From NCBI GenBank assembly GCA_015057035.1, contig SVFC01000004.1, positions 62,001-126,000 on the forward strand: a DNA stretch of 64,000 nucleotides, written 5' to 3'. Under the pieces are notes generated by a model. It was not told where the DNA came from. It did no database searches and worked only from the letters and a program-made list of their open reading frames with translations. Source of the stretch: Lachnospiraceae bacterium. GTDB taxonomy: Bacteria; Bacillota; Clostridia; Lachnospirales; Lachnospiraceae. The translations under genes were made by a program, and so were the position numbers. This document shows positions 1-8,757 of the stretch, one piece after another (position 1 is the first letter of the stretch; the number at the start of each line of letters is the position of its first letter).

Positions 1-1117
1 CTGTGATTGCTTGAATACGAAGTATAACATTAAAAGCTTCAACCTGACGTGCACCCCATGTATATCCTTCCGTATGTTCAACCGCTTCGTTGAAATTATC
101 ATGACTAACTGTTAAATATCCATATAAAAAGGCCGCTTTTGGCGATAATGTAAATGATACCTCGTTATTATCACCTGGATCATCTGTGTCCGTTTCATCT
201 TCCGTTCCCTCGGTATCATTTCCACCTATGACAATATCCGATGGCTCAAACAAAGTCCCCAACTGTTCATCTGTATATCCACGCAGATTTGATGTCAATA
301 AATACACTGCGCCCATCACCACAATACAGAATATAAAAACATGTAATTTGCGTTTATTCAGATAAAATACTGTAATTGCCAATGGCAATGCAGCAATAAT
401 AAATACACCCCTAGATACAATCAGGACTGGGAACACAAAAACCAAGTAGAAAATGCACAGCCACAGGATTGCTTTTTTCACCCACCCCAATGGTTGTGTG
501 CGAATACAGTAATAGCAAAGCCCCGAAACAGCCGTTGCCGCTACTGCAAAAAGATGAAACTTGGTGTAAAAATTTACATACGCGTAGATATCGTTTGAAA
601 ATGCAGGAATGAATCCTTTTATAGCAACATTAATAATGAAACAAGTTAATCCAATGAGTGTTACCACTACACAGACAACGAATAATCTATCTTCTTTTAG
701 CGCAAAATTCACCTTCTCAAAATGAACCTTTGCTGTAACACTTTTCTTTTTGTCATAGATTTTTCCACCATGATTAACGCCTAGAGATGCACCTAATTGA
801 AACATCAAATATGCAACCGCAAGCAAAATCCATGTTTTAAACAGCCATTGCTCTTGGTAGTCTGTAAGTCTAAGCGCAGCTAACCCTAGTGTTGCTAACC
901 AAACACCTGTAAACACAGCACGCAAATCAAGCCAGTTTCTATTTGCAATCATGTTCACCATCACAAAATACAATGCAAAAGCAGCAACAATTAAAACCAG
1001 CCCAGATAAAAAGTGATTATATGGATTTATTACTCCACCCATAATAATTGTCAAAAAGCCAACAACTGCACAAATGCAACCTCTTAAATTGAATAGTTCA
1101 TCAATTTTCTTAATCAT
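1..1117 (-). CDS. Oligosaccharide repeat-unit (O-antigen type) polymerase, 3' end off the window
   Basis: The frame is open from an ATG at 1117 to the left edge, so about 372 residues are visible and the C-terminus is missing. A GGAGGAG ribosome site precedes the start. The protein is very hydrophobic, with paired membrane helices from the N-terminus (around residues 10-50, 60-80, 90-110 and further on) and a VSRGVF segment followed by a hydrophilic Asp/Glu/Thr-rich loop containing GNDTEGTEDETDTDD. This layout fits a Wzy-type polymerase that joins lipid-linked repeat units outside the membrane. It is the first gene, in map order, of a polysaccharide cluster whose glycosyltransferases and initiating transferase lie just upstream. 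Family assignment is by architecture and context, so an O-antigen ligase or another polytopic surface-polysaccharide enzyme is possible. Confidence 0.6.
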   Translation of the reverse strand, partial: MIKKIDELFNLRGCICAVVGFLTIIMGGVINPYNHFLSGLVLIVAAFALYFVMVNMIANRNWLDLRAVFTGVWLATLGLAALRLTDYQEQWLFKTWILLAVAYLMFQLGASLGVNHGGKIYDKKKSVTAKVHFEKVNFALKEDRLFVVCVVVTLIGLTCFIINVAIKGFIPAFSNDIYAYVNFYTKFHLFAVAATAVSGLCYYCIRTQPLGWVKKAILWLCIFYLVFVFPVLIVSRGVFIIAALPLAITVFYLNKRKLHVFIFCIVVMGAVYLLTSNLRGYTDEQLGTLFEPSDIVIGGNDTEGTEDETDTDDPGDNNEVSFTLSPKAAFLYGYLTVSHDNFNEAVEHTEGYTWGARQVEAFNVILRIQAIT

Positions 1118-1131
1118 ATACTCCTCCGGAA

Positions 1132-2076
1132 TTACCGATATTTTCCAAACATAATAATCCAAATATCGCATATAAATGCTACTATTCGGAACATTTTTTC
1201 ACTATCGTTTTGATAAAGATGAATCAAGTCTTTTAATCGTCTATTTTGTAAACATGTTTTTCTATTTTCCAAGTAACGCAACTTATAACGAATCAAATCG
1301 TAAGAAGCTTCTTGTATTGGAAGCTCTGCTTCAATTGCGTAATTCATATATGTGCAGGTTTCTCCAATATCTTTTAGTTTTCGCTGGAGATCCAACAGTT
1401 TAAACACTCTATGCTCTTCTCTAGCGGTATTGTTATCATGTCTACGATGATATGCTCCTACGTAATTGTATTCATAGAAAGCCCCCCGGTCCGCCGCACA
1501 AATGGTAAATGCAAGGTCATGTGGAAGCGCAACTTTAATAATACTATTATAAATTTGTTCAAAAAATTCTTTTCTAATACACATAAGCATTCCAGGCCAG
1601 TTATAGGCTCTCATAATGTCTTTCACGCTAATCGCAGTTATAGCGCCATCTTCTTTTGCCTGCTTATGCATAATGCTGTGGATTGCTTTTCCTTCACCGT
1701 CTACAATTCCACCTTTACAGCTGAGGAGCATAATTTCGTTTCTATCCTCCATCACTTTCATCATTTTTTCAATCTTGTCTAATGCCCAAATATCATCTTG
1801 GTCACTAAGAAAAATAACATCAGCTTCACATAAAGACATTGCGCGATAGAAATTCTTAATATACCCCAAATTCTGTGGATTGATTTCCAAGTGCCACGAA
1901 TCCTGAAGCCCATATTTATTTATGTATTCTCTAACAATTTCTACTGTTCTATCCTTAGAACGGTCGTCACACAAAACTACTCTATCCGGAGTCCTTGTCT
2001 GCTTACGTAAGGAGTCTAATTGCTCTTCTATAAAGCGTTCCCCATTATACAAAGCAACTGCTACTGCTACTGTCAT
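1132..2076 (-). CDS. Family 2 glycosyltransferase (rhamnosyltransferase-like)
   Basis: A 314-residue GT-A fold enzyme that should transfer a nucleotide-activated sugar to a growing lipid-linked oligosaccharide on the cytoplasmic face. The N-terminus shows VAVALYNG, then the CDDRSKDRT segment near residue 38, the metal-binding LSDQDD motif near residue 91, and YHRRHDNNTA late in the chain, a pattern seen in rhamnosyltransferase-type GT2 proteins. No membrane segment is evident. It ends 14 bases before the polymerase start and has a GAGGTGG ribosome site, so it is probably cotranscribed with it. The sugar donor cannot be read from the sequence. Confidence 0.85.
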   Translation of the reverse strand: MTVAVAVALYNGERFIEEQLDSLRKQTRTPDRVVLCDDRSKDRTVEIVREYINKYGLQDSWHLEINPQNLGYIKNFYRAMSLCEADVIFLSDQDDIWALDKIEKMMKVMEDRNEIMLLSCKGGIVDGEGKAIHSIMHKQAKEDGAITAISVKDIMRAYNWPGMLMCIRKEFFEQIYNSIIKVALPHDLAFTICAADRGAFYEYNYVGAYHRRHDNNTAREEHRVFKLLDLQRKLKDIGETCTYMNYAIEAELPIQEASYDLIRYKLRYLENRKTCLQNRRLKDLIHLYQNDSEKMFRIVAFICDIWIIMFGKYR

Positions 2077-2103
2077 TGTTCCACCTCTACAAATGAATTA
2101 TTT

Positions 2104-2913
2104 TTACTTACGACTTCGTACAATCAAGCATCTTCTCCAGTATTTTAACTTCTCATATAACACCAATAATACATACTGTACGACATTAATATATTTCAAT
2201 CTCTTGGCTTTTTTAAACATTCTGTTTACACCAATGTGCATTTTCTTAATATCTCTAGAAAGTCCACTTTCTCCAAAGGTGGCTTTTCCATCTCCACAAT
2301 TTTCTAATGATTCATAGGTATAATACAGACCATATCTATATGCGATTCTCATAAACAAATCCCCATCCTCTGCATGAGTCATTGTCTCATCAAATACTCC
2401 AACTTCGTCAAAAACTTCTTTTTTAATTAACAAAGTGGAAGTATGTGGCCAGTTTTTAATCAAATAATCCAGACAACTCATACGATATAAGCCTTCATCT
2501 ATTTGTTGTCCAAATTTAACCAACTCGCCATCTCGATTTCCTCCAATGGCATAAATATCCGAATATTTGTTGATATACTCCCACTGAAGCTCTAATTTTC
2601 GAGGATGCCAAATATCATCTGAATCCTCCAATGCAACCCACTCACCAGTTGCTTCAGCTATTCCTCGGTTTCTTGCAGTCGATACCCCGCCATTCTCCTT
2701 TGTTATCACACGAATTGGCAGATTCTCATTCTGCTTTGCATATTGTAAAACGACTTCCTCAGAGTTGTCTTTAGAGCCGTCATTTACAATAATTATTTCC
2801 TTAACTAAATCTATTCTTGTCTGATTCTTCAAAGAATCAAGAACACGTTCTATAATATCCTGGGAATTATATAAAGGAATTACAATGCTTATTTTTTTCA
2901 CACTGATAACCAT
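2104..2913 (-). CDS. Family 2 glycosyltransferase
   Basis: A 269-residue second GT2 enzyme of the polysaccharide cluster. It starts with the typical ISIVIPLYN strand, has VNDGSKDNS near residue 45, ENGGVSTARNRGI near residue 75 and the catalytic metal motif LEDSDD near residue 95. The C-terminal part is basic and carries an MFKKAKRLKYI stretch that may be membrane-associated. Its first codons overlap the end of the upstream acetyltransferase by 16 bases, implying translational coupling. Sugar specificity is unknown. Confidence 0.85.
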   Translation of the reverse strand: MVISVKKISIVIPLYNSQDIIERVLDSLKNQTRIDLVKEIIIVNDGSKDNSEEVVLQYAKQNENLPIRVITKENGGVSTARNRGIAEATGEWVALEDSDDIWHPRKLELQWEYINKYSDIYAIGGNRDGELVKFGQQIDEGLYRMSCLDYLIKNWPHTSTLLIKKEVFDEVGVFDETMTHAEDGDLFMRIAYRYGLYYTYESLENCGDGKATFGESGLSRDIKKMHIGVNRMFKKAKRLKYINVVQYVLLVLYEKLKYWRRCLIVRSRK

Positions 2914-3482
2914 TCTTGCCTTTCTTCATCGTATTTTTTAATTACTTTTGCTGGACTTCCTACCACAATACAGCCATTTGGAATACTCTTTGTAACTACA
3001 GAAGCTGAACCAATTACGCATCCATCTCCGATCGTTACACCTTTTAAAACCACTACGTTTTCTCCAATCCAGACTCTGTTGCCGATTTTTACGTCTGCAG
3101 TACAGATTTCTCTGTCATCTGGTGCGACCTCTGGACTCGTCTGGTGTTCTCCCACATATCTTCCGTGGTCCAAATCCGTGATAAAAATATGTGATGCCAT
3201 TAACACATCATCTCCAATGGTAACATTGGACGCACATGCTATGTGTACACTGTCGCCAATCTTAACATTCTTACCAAAGACAATCTTTCCATACTTGTCC
3301 GGAGCAGTTTGCACACTTTCCAAACGGCATCTATATCCACAAGTAAATCCTTCTCCAAAAATAATATGCTTTTTATTTCTAATATAGGAAGGAAATCTTA
3401 CTAATCTCGCCTTTGGATAAAACACCTTCGTAACGATTAGGTTTTTTACGTTCAGTATTGTCTCATATAAGCCATACCACAT
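2898..3482 (-). CDS. Hexapeptide-repeat acyltransferase (LbH family)
   Basis: A 194-residue left-handed beta-helix enzyme, probably O- or N-acetylating a sugar of the polysaccharide. Hexapeptide repeats begin around residue 60 (IVFGKNVKIGDSV) and recur through IGNRVWIGENVVVLKGVTIG to VVGSPAKVIKK at the end. The DLDHG segment near residue 108 supplies the likely catalytic histidine region of WcaF/Maa-type acetyltransferases. An AGGAG site precedes the ATG. It lies 11 bases downstream of the epimerase gene and overlaps the following glycosyltransferase, so it is embedded in the polysaccharide operon. The acceptor is not known. Confidence 0.85.
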   Translation of the reverse strand: MWYGLYETILNVKNLIVTKVFYPKARLVRFPSYIRNKKHIIFGEGFTCGYRCRLESVQTAPDKYGKIVFGKNVKIGDSVHIACASNVTIGDDVLMASHIFITDLDHGRYVGEHQTSPEVAPDDREICTADVKIGNRVWIGENVVVLKGVTIGDGCVIGSASVVTKSIPNGCIVVGSPAKVIKKYDEERQEWLSV

Positions 3483-3493
3483 AGCCGCTTCTC

Positions 3494-4327
3494 CTAATTT
3501 TCACCTTTTTCCATAATTTGATTTATCTTGGTTGCATCTCCCCATACGGCTTTTGAGTCGTATGGTCTGTCTGGGAAGGTACCATATTCTAACTTGATAT
3601 CCAAGTTGTTCTCTACAATAAATCTTTCCACTCTATCTGCAAGTTTTTCTGGCTTTCCAGAGCAACATTCAATAGTTCCAAGAACTTCATCCTGCATAGA
3701 TGCTCTAGCAATCTGTTCACAGAACAATTCATAGTCAATGAAGTCATACTGGTTCTGACCAGTTGTAAATGGGAAAGTCTTCTTTCCTTCTTTTGCAGAA
3801 CTCATAATCTTAGAGAAAATGGAACAGCCATATTCTGCATTGCCTACGATGTAGTATCCTCGCAGCCAGATAAGTTTCACATCTTTTCCCTTCACTGCTA
3901 CTTCCATCATCTGACGAAGTGCATTTTTTGCCACACCATATAATGATAATGGCTTACAAGGTGCATCCTCTTTAATGCAACCTTCATAGAATCCCACTTC
4001 ATGCATACTTCCCATAACAGCGATTTTTTTAATTCCGGCGTCAACCATCTTCATGAGGAATGCATAGTGATTAGGCAAATCATTTATATGGTTTAAAGAA
4101 CCATGCATAAAACCATCTCTCCACGCAAGATGTACAATTACATCTGGGCAGCCTAATTCTTCATACGGTTTTTCCATATCAAATATATTACCGACAATTT
4201 TTGTCGCGCGGTTATCTACATGATTAAGCGCAAAATCTGTGGCAATGACTTCACATCCATTATCTAACAAATGTCGTACCGTTCCCTGTCCCACATATCC
4301 ATTTGCACCTGTGACTAATACTTTCAT
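3494..4327 (-). CDS. NAD-dependent epimerase/dehydratase (extended SDR)
   Basis: A 277-residue extended short-chain dehydrogenase, expected to modify a nucleotide sugar or reduce a sugar intermediate for the polysaccharide. The dinucleotide-binding motif TGANGYVGQG is at residues 7-16 and the catalytic Tyr-x-x-x-Lys is seen as LYGVAKN near residue 130. A strong AAAGGAGGAAAT ribosome site precedes the start. It is shorter than the typical 310-340-residue UDP-sugar epimerases, and the C-terminal substrate region is not diagnostic, so the precise reaction is left open. Confidence 0.8.
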   Translation of the reverse strand: MKVLVTGANGYVGQGTVRHLLDNGCEVIATDFALNHVDNRATKIVGNIFDMEKPYEELGCPDVIVHLAWRDGFMHGSLNHINDLPNHYAFLMKMVDAGIKKIAVMGSMHEVGFYEGCIKEDAPCKPLSLYGVAKNALRQMMEVAVKGKDVKLIWLRGYYIVGNAEYGCSIFSKIMSSAKEGKKTFPFTTGQNQYDFIDYELFCEQIARASMQDEVLGTIECCSGKPEKLADRVERFIVENNLDIKLEYGTFPDRPYDSKAVWGDATKINQIMEKGEN

Positions 4328-4337
4328 ATTTCCTCCT

Positions 4338-5321
4338 TTAACTGAGTACTGTTTTTAGCCAGTTTTCGAGACTATATTTTTTATAAATAGCTTCATCTAA
4401 TTCAAAGTATTCACGATTAATAAATTCTGTATCTACTTTTGGGGCGTTTCTATCCAACATCTGAATATTGTTTTCATTGTAAAAATCGTAATTCACAATA
4501 TCCGGATTCGTTGTAATAAGTTTTTTATGAAGCCCGATAATTTCAAGGGTTCTCATTGTAAGCCCTGTTTGAGTAATGCTCTCAATATCAAGAACCGTTT
4601 TGGACTGATCATATATCTCATATACTTTTTCAAACGGCAGTTTTTCATAAGAAAAATCATTCATTTTTGCCTTCTTGAATGCAGGATTTGTCACTTTGTT
4701 ATATAAATACACCAGCTTGTGAGGCAAATACATAAAAGAATATATTTTAAGTCCTTGTTCTTCACACTGTCGCTTAACTTCATTGATAATTTGAACTCTG
4801 TCACCATGCCCAGTCCCAATGAATCCAATATCGTACAACATCTCCGTTGCAGTTTTCTTAGGCAGAAAATCTTCATAATAGTACAGCGGAAGAAATTCTA
4901 ATTGACCCTTGAAATCCATATAATCTTTTTTATCAAAGGTTATAACCTTATCAAAATAAGGCCATTTTATTTCGATTTTCTTATTATTCAGAATACTATC
5001 CCACATGTAAAGGATTAACTTCGCCTTTGGGAAAGTTTCTTTCAATAATTTTAATGAATTAATCGGTGTGTACTCTCCTCGGATAATAAGAATATAGTCA
5101 TATTCTTTATCCTTGATAGATGCAATGATTCGCGTGTAATATTTTTCTAACACTTTTTGATACATTGGAATCTTGTATCTTCCCAACGTTTTACAAACAA
5201 CACCATCATTCGGTTTATCATTAAAATAATCTACTTCTAAGCCTGCTTTTTGCATTGCTTTCACAATTCCACTAGAATAACCACTTAATGCAAAAAATAG
5301 CACCTTATTACCTATAACCAT
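4338..5321 (-). CDS. CgeB/YkvP-like glycosyltransferase family protein
   Basis: A 327-residue protein with a GT-B-like layout: an N-terminal VLFFALSGYSSGIVKAM strand-loop-helix, a central YILIIRGEY segment, then LILYMWDSILN followed by FDKVITFDKKDY, and a C-terminal YEIYDQSKTVLDIES region that resembles the glycosyltransferase-1-like end of CgeB-type proteins. These are thought to transfer sugars to surface glycans. No signal or membrane segment is seen. It sits between the initiating sugar phosphotransferase and the epimerase with short gaps of 18 and 10 bases, so a role in repeat-unit assembly is inferred from context. Confidence 0.65.
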   Translation of the reverse strand: MVIGNKVLFFALSGYSSGIVKAMQKAGLEVDYFNDKPNDGVVCKTLGRYKIPMYQKVLEKYYTRIIASIKDKEYDYILIIRGEYTPINSLKLLKETFPKAKLILYMWDSILNNKKIEIKWPYFDKVITFDKKDYMDFKGQLEFLPLYYYEDFLPKKTATEMLYDIGFIGTGHGDRVQIINEVKRQCEEQGLKIYSFMYLPHKLVYLYNKVTNPAFKKAKMNDFSYEKLPFEKVYEIYDQSKTVLDIESITQTGLTMRTLEIIGLHKKLITTNPDIVNYDFYNENNIQMLDRNAPKVDTEFINREYFELDEAIYKKYSLENWLKTVLS

Positions 5322-5339
5322 TTTAGCTCCTCAAAAATA

Positions 5340-6716
5340 CTATTTAACCACTGCCTTTGGCGTTTCTTCCACAACAAAGACGTCATCTGAACTCTGGAAG
5401 CCTTCTGTACTATCCGACTTGAGCAGCACAATCAACGTCTGGAAACAAAGCTTAATATCATTCCAAAAACTATATTTTTCAATATACATCATATCCAGAA
5501 TAAGCTTGTCCTTTGGTGATGTATTATATTTCCCCGCAATCTGCGCATAACCAGTAAGCCCCGCTTTTACACGGAGTCTGTACTTGAACTCTGGTAAATC
5601 TTCTGTGTAAGAATATACATTTTCCAACATTTCTGGTCTTGGTCCTACAAAACTCATGTCACCCAGGAAAATGTTCAGAAATTGAGGGATTTCATCCAAT
5701 CTTGTTTTACGAAGAATTTTGCCAACTTTTGTAATTCTGTCGTCATCTGCCGTGGCAGAACGGTTGTCCACATTTACTTTCATGCTTCTAAATTTATACA
5801 CATAGAAGACACGTCCATCACGAGTTGCTCTCTTCTGTTTGAAGAATACTGGGCCACCGTCTCCAAGCTTAATTGCAATCGCACTGATAAGCCAAAATGG
5901 GCTACTCACAATAATTGCAATAGAAGAAACCACAATGTCAAAGGCTCTCTTAAAAAATCTCTGCTCCAGAGTCAAACCTTCCACGTTAAAATTAAGCATA
6001 GATACGTCATCTAACAGATAGTGCTCTGCCAAGTTTTCAACGATATCTGTAATCTCAGGATTAATATAAATATTAATCAGATGCTCATAGCAGTAGTTTA
6101 CGATTTCTGTACGCTCGTTCATTGGCACGTTGTACATAATCACCGTATCCATTTTTTCAATGATTTCTTCAATGTCGGTTCGACGATAATCCACAACTCG
6201 CAGAATTTCATACTGCTTTTTGTATTTTTTCAGACTACGGGACAACTTCTCCAAATCCGCATCCTTTGAAGTAATGACACAACACTTCTCAGGTGGATTA
6301 ATATGAAAATAAATTCCGTTTCCTAAATACACAAATGTGACTATCAAAACCACATGCATTCCCATGACGATCAGCAATTCCCATAAATGTGTCAATCGAA
6401 ATTTGGATGCATCTGGCACGATTGTATTCATAATCATCAACTGAAAGTAAGTAATGACATCTGTTAACAACACTGCTAATACCAATGAATAAATAATTGG
6501 TTTACTTTTACGTCTGCCTACATCATATTTTCCATATATTGCCACCATGAGCAGCCCTACAATAACAAACGTAAGAACTGTAGTGGCCATGGTTCTGGAT
6601 GGTCTTATAATCGCCTCATTGTCCATTCCAAATATAAGTACAAATGTCAGTAATAAACTGATATACATCAGCATCTTTAACACATATACAATAATATTTG
6701 ATATACTCTTTTTCAT
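5340..6716 (-). CDS. Polyprenyl-phosphate sugar phosphotransferase (initiating exopolysaccharide glycosyltransferase)
   Basis: A 458-residue integral membrane enzyme that transfers a sugar-1-phosphate from a UDP-sugar to undecaprenyl phosphate, the first step of repeat-unit synthesis. Four hydrophobic helices occupy about residues 10-150, followed by a soluble middle domain and the catalytic bacterial sugar transferase domain from about residue 255: KRAFDIVVS, FFKQKRA, VYKFRSM, the DEIPQ motif and SFVGPRPE, then KAGLTGYAQI. This is the WbaP/CpsE-like architecture. It starts 12 bases after the leuA stop codon, so it may be read from the leuA transcript. It defines the 5' end of the visible polysaccharide cluster. 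Confidence 0.92.
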   Translation of the reverse strand: MKKSISNIIVYVLKMLMYISLLLTFVLIFGMDNEAIIRPSRTMATTVLTFVIVGLLMVAIYGKYDVGRRKSKPIIYSLVLAVLLTDVITYFQLMIMNTIVPDASKFRLTHLWELLIVMGMHVVLIVTFVYLGNGIYFHINPPEKCCVITSKDADLEKLSRSLKKYKKQYEILRVVDYRRTDIEEIIEKMDTVIMYNVPMNERTEIVNYCYEHLINIYINPEITDIVENLAEHYLLDDVSMLNFNVEGLTLEQRFFKRAFDIVVSSIAIIVSSPFWLISAIAIKLGDGGPVFFKQKRATRDGRVFYVYKFRSMKVNVDNRSATADDDRITKVGKILRKTRLDEIPQFLNIFLGDMSFVGPRPEMLENVYSYTEDLPEFKYRLRVKAGLTGYAQIAGKYNTSPKDKLILDMMYIEKYSFWNDIKLCFQTLIVLLKSDSTEGFQSSDDVFVVEETPKAVVK

Positions 6717-6728
6717 TGTCTTTTCCTC

Positions 6729-8393
6729 TTATTTTGCCAACCTATTAAGCGCTGAGAACACTCCGCGGATAGATGCTCTTGTAATGTTGCTGCTTACGCC
6801 AACGCCGAAGGTGACGTTGCCAGTGCGGTTGTCGCGCATCTGGATATAAGCCGCAGCTTTTGCGTGTGAGCCTTCGCTCAGTGCGTGTTCGTCGTAGTCG
6901 AGAATTGCCACATCCATCGCTCCTACGCTCTGGTGAATTGCCAGTTTCACTGCATCGATTGGTCCGTTGCCTCGTGCTTCGGACACGATTTCTTCACCAT
7001 TGTATTTGAACACCAGCGTTACTTTGGTTTCTTCTTCCCCATGGTCGTCCTCTACCTTAGCGCTGACGAACTCATAAGGAGCCTTTAATGTTAAGTATTC
7101 CTCACGGAAGGCTTCCATAATACGTGCTGGAGCAACTTCTCCACCTTCTGTTTCGGAAATCAGCTGAATAACATCAGCAAATTCTCTATGCATAGCCTTT
7201 GGAAGCTTGTAGCCATAAACCGTGTTCATAACGAAAGCTACGCCACCTTTGCCAGACTGGCTGTTGATACGAACAACTGGCTCGTATTCTCGGCCAACGT
7301 CTGCTGGGTCAATTGGCAGGTATGGAACCTCCCAGATTTCTGAGCCACGTTCTTCCAGTGCCTGCTTGCCTTTGTTGATTGCATCCTGGTGTGAACCAGA
7401 AAATGCGGTAAATACAAGCTTGCCTGCATATGGATGACGCATACCAACCTGCATTTTACAGCAGCGTTCGTACACATCTATAATCTCGTTAATATTTTCC
7501 AGATGTAACTCTGGGTTAATTCCCTGAGAGAACATATTATATGCCAGATTCAAAATATCCACGTTACCGGTTCTCTCACCATTGCCGAACAAGGTTCCTT
7601 CTACACGGTCTGCTCCAGCTAAAAGTGCCAGTTCAGCAATCGCCACGCCGGTTCCTCTGTCATTGTGTGGATGTACAGAAACAATCACATTTTCTCTGTC
7701 TTCGAAATGTGTGCTCATCCATTCAATCTGGTCTGCATATACGTTTGGAGTGTTCATCTCCACTGTTGCAGGCAAGTTGAAAATAATTGGATTCTCATTG
7801 GCGTGATTCCATTCCTTCTGCACTGCAGTACAGATCTCCAGTGCGAAATCTAATTCTGTGCCCGTGAAACTTTCTGGCGAATATTCTAACTGAAGATTTC
7901 CTTTGAAATTCTTCATTCCCTCTTTTACCATACGCGTTCCGTCAATGGCAATCTGAATGATTTCTGGTTTTTCTTTGTGGAAAACCACATCTCTCTGAAG
8001 AGTTGATGTGGAATTGTAAATGTGAAATACTACATTCTTGATTCCTTCGATGGCTTCAAAGGTACGGTCAATTAAGTTCTTACGGCACTGACACAACACC
8101 TGTACTTTTACATCATCTGGAATCATATTTTCTGCTACTAATTTGCGCAGGAAATCAAATTCAATCTGGGATGCAGCAGGGAAACCAATCTCGATTTCCT
8201 TGAAGCCAAGTTTCAGAAGCAGGTTGAACATCTCAACCTTTTCGTCTACTGTCATTGGTTCAATCAGCGCCTGGTTTCCATCACGCAGGTCTACAGAACA
8301 CCAGATAGGTGCCTTTTCAATCTGCTTATTTGGCCACTGACGCTGTGGATAATCTACCACTGGTACTCTTTTGTATCTCTTGTAATTTAACAT
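6729..8393 (-). CDS. leuA: 2-isopropylmalate synthase
   Basis: A 554-residue LeuA of the long, clostridial/actinobacterial type. It condenses acetyl-CoA with 2-oxoisovalerate, the first step of leucine synthesis. The HMGL-like TIM barrel begins at WCSVDLRDGNQAL (about residues 31-43), with the metal-binding SVHPHNDRGTG near residue 240 and GNGERTGNVD near residue 275. The C-terminal allosteric dimer domain occupies about residues 430-554 and should bind leucine. An AAAGGAG ribosome site precedes the ATG. No leuB, leuC or leuD is adjacent, and no T-box is visible in the 70-base gap upstream. Its neighbours are an HPr gene upstream and the polysaccharide cluster downstream. Confidence 0.95.
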   Translation of the reverse strand: MLNYKRYKRVPVVDYPQRQWPNKQIEKAPIWCSVDLRDGNQALIEPMTVDEKVEMFNLLLKLGFKEIEIGFPAASQIEFDFLRKLVAENMIPDDVKVQVLCQCRKNLIDRTFEAIEGIKNVVFHIYNSTSTLQRDVVFHKEKPEIIQIAIDGTRMVKEGMKNFKGNLQLEYSPESFTGTELDFALEICTAVQKEWNHANENPIIFNLPATVEMNTPNVYADQIEWMSTHFEDRENVIVSVHPHNDRGTGVAIAELALLAGADRVEGTLFGNGERTGNVDILNLAYNMFSQGINPELHLENINEIIDVYERCCKMQVGMRHPYAGKLVFTAFSGSHQDAINKGKQALEERGSEIWEVPYLPIDPADVGREYEPVVRINSQSGKGGVAFVMNTVYGYKLPKAMHREFADVIQLISETEGGEVAPARIMEAFREEYLTLKAPYEFVSAKVEDDHGEEETKVTLVFKYNGEEIVSEARGNGPIDAVKLAIHQSVGAMDVAILDYDEHALSEGSHAKAAAYIQMRDNRTGNVTFGVGVSSNITRASIRGVFSALNRLAK

Positions 8394-8464
8394 TCCATAA
8401 ATCTCCTTTTTTCACAAATTTCCCCCTTAGAGAAACTGCAAAGCAATTTCTAAGACGCTTCGAA

Positions 8465-8731
8465 TTAGTCGTCCAGTCCTCTTTCGATAAAATCTACCAG
8501 ATAACTAAGTGCATCTTCTTCATCTTCTCCCTCACACATAAGCAAGATCTCATCGCCCATAGCAACACATGATCCTAACACACTTAACACGCTTTTTGCA
8601 TTGGCAATGTTCTTACCCTCATACTGGAAGGTAATCTTGCTCTTAAATCTTACCGCCTCTCTGCAGAGGTTCCCTGCTGGACGTAAATGGAATCCTGTTG
8701 GATTTGTAATCTTAACTAACTGTGATACCAC
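8465..8731 (-). CDS. ptsH: HPr phosphocarrier protein with an intact active site
   Basis: An 88-residue HPr. The phosphocarrier motif GFHLRPAG places His15, Arg17 and Pro18 exactly as in canonical HPr, and NAKSVLSVLG gives Ser47 at the regulatory Ser46 position used by HPr kinase. The protein should receive phosphate from enzyme I and pass it to sugar PTS components, and act as a CcpA corepressor when serine-phosphorylated. The tail is acidic (EGEDEEDALSYL). No ptsI is adjacent; the gene lies 26 bases after glmM and 71 bases before leuA. Two diverged paralogues lie near 43.4 and 63.4 kb, and the kinase gene near 48 kb. Confidence 0.85.
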   Translation of the reverse strand: MVSQLVKITNPTGFHLRPAGNLCREAVRFKSKITFQYEGKNIANAKSVLSVLGSCVAMGDEILLMCEGEDEEDALSYLVDFIERGLDD

Positions 8732-8757
8732 AATAGCTCCCCCTTGTTATCTTACTT

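Noticed and set aside
8397..8464. T-box or leader attenuator before leuA
   Set aside because: The gap has an imperfect CTTAGAAA/TTTCTCTAAG stem but no T-box motif, no leader peptide rich in leucine and no clear terminator.
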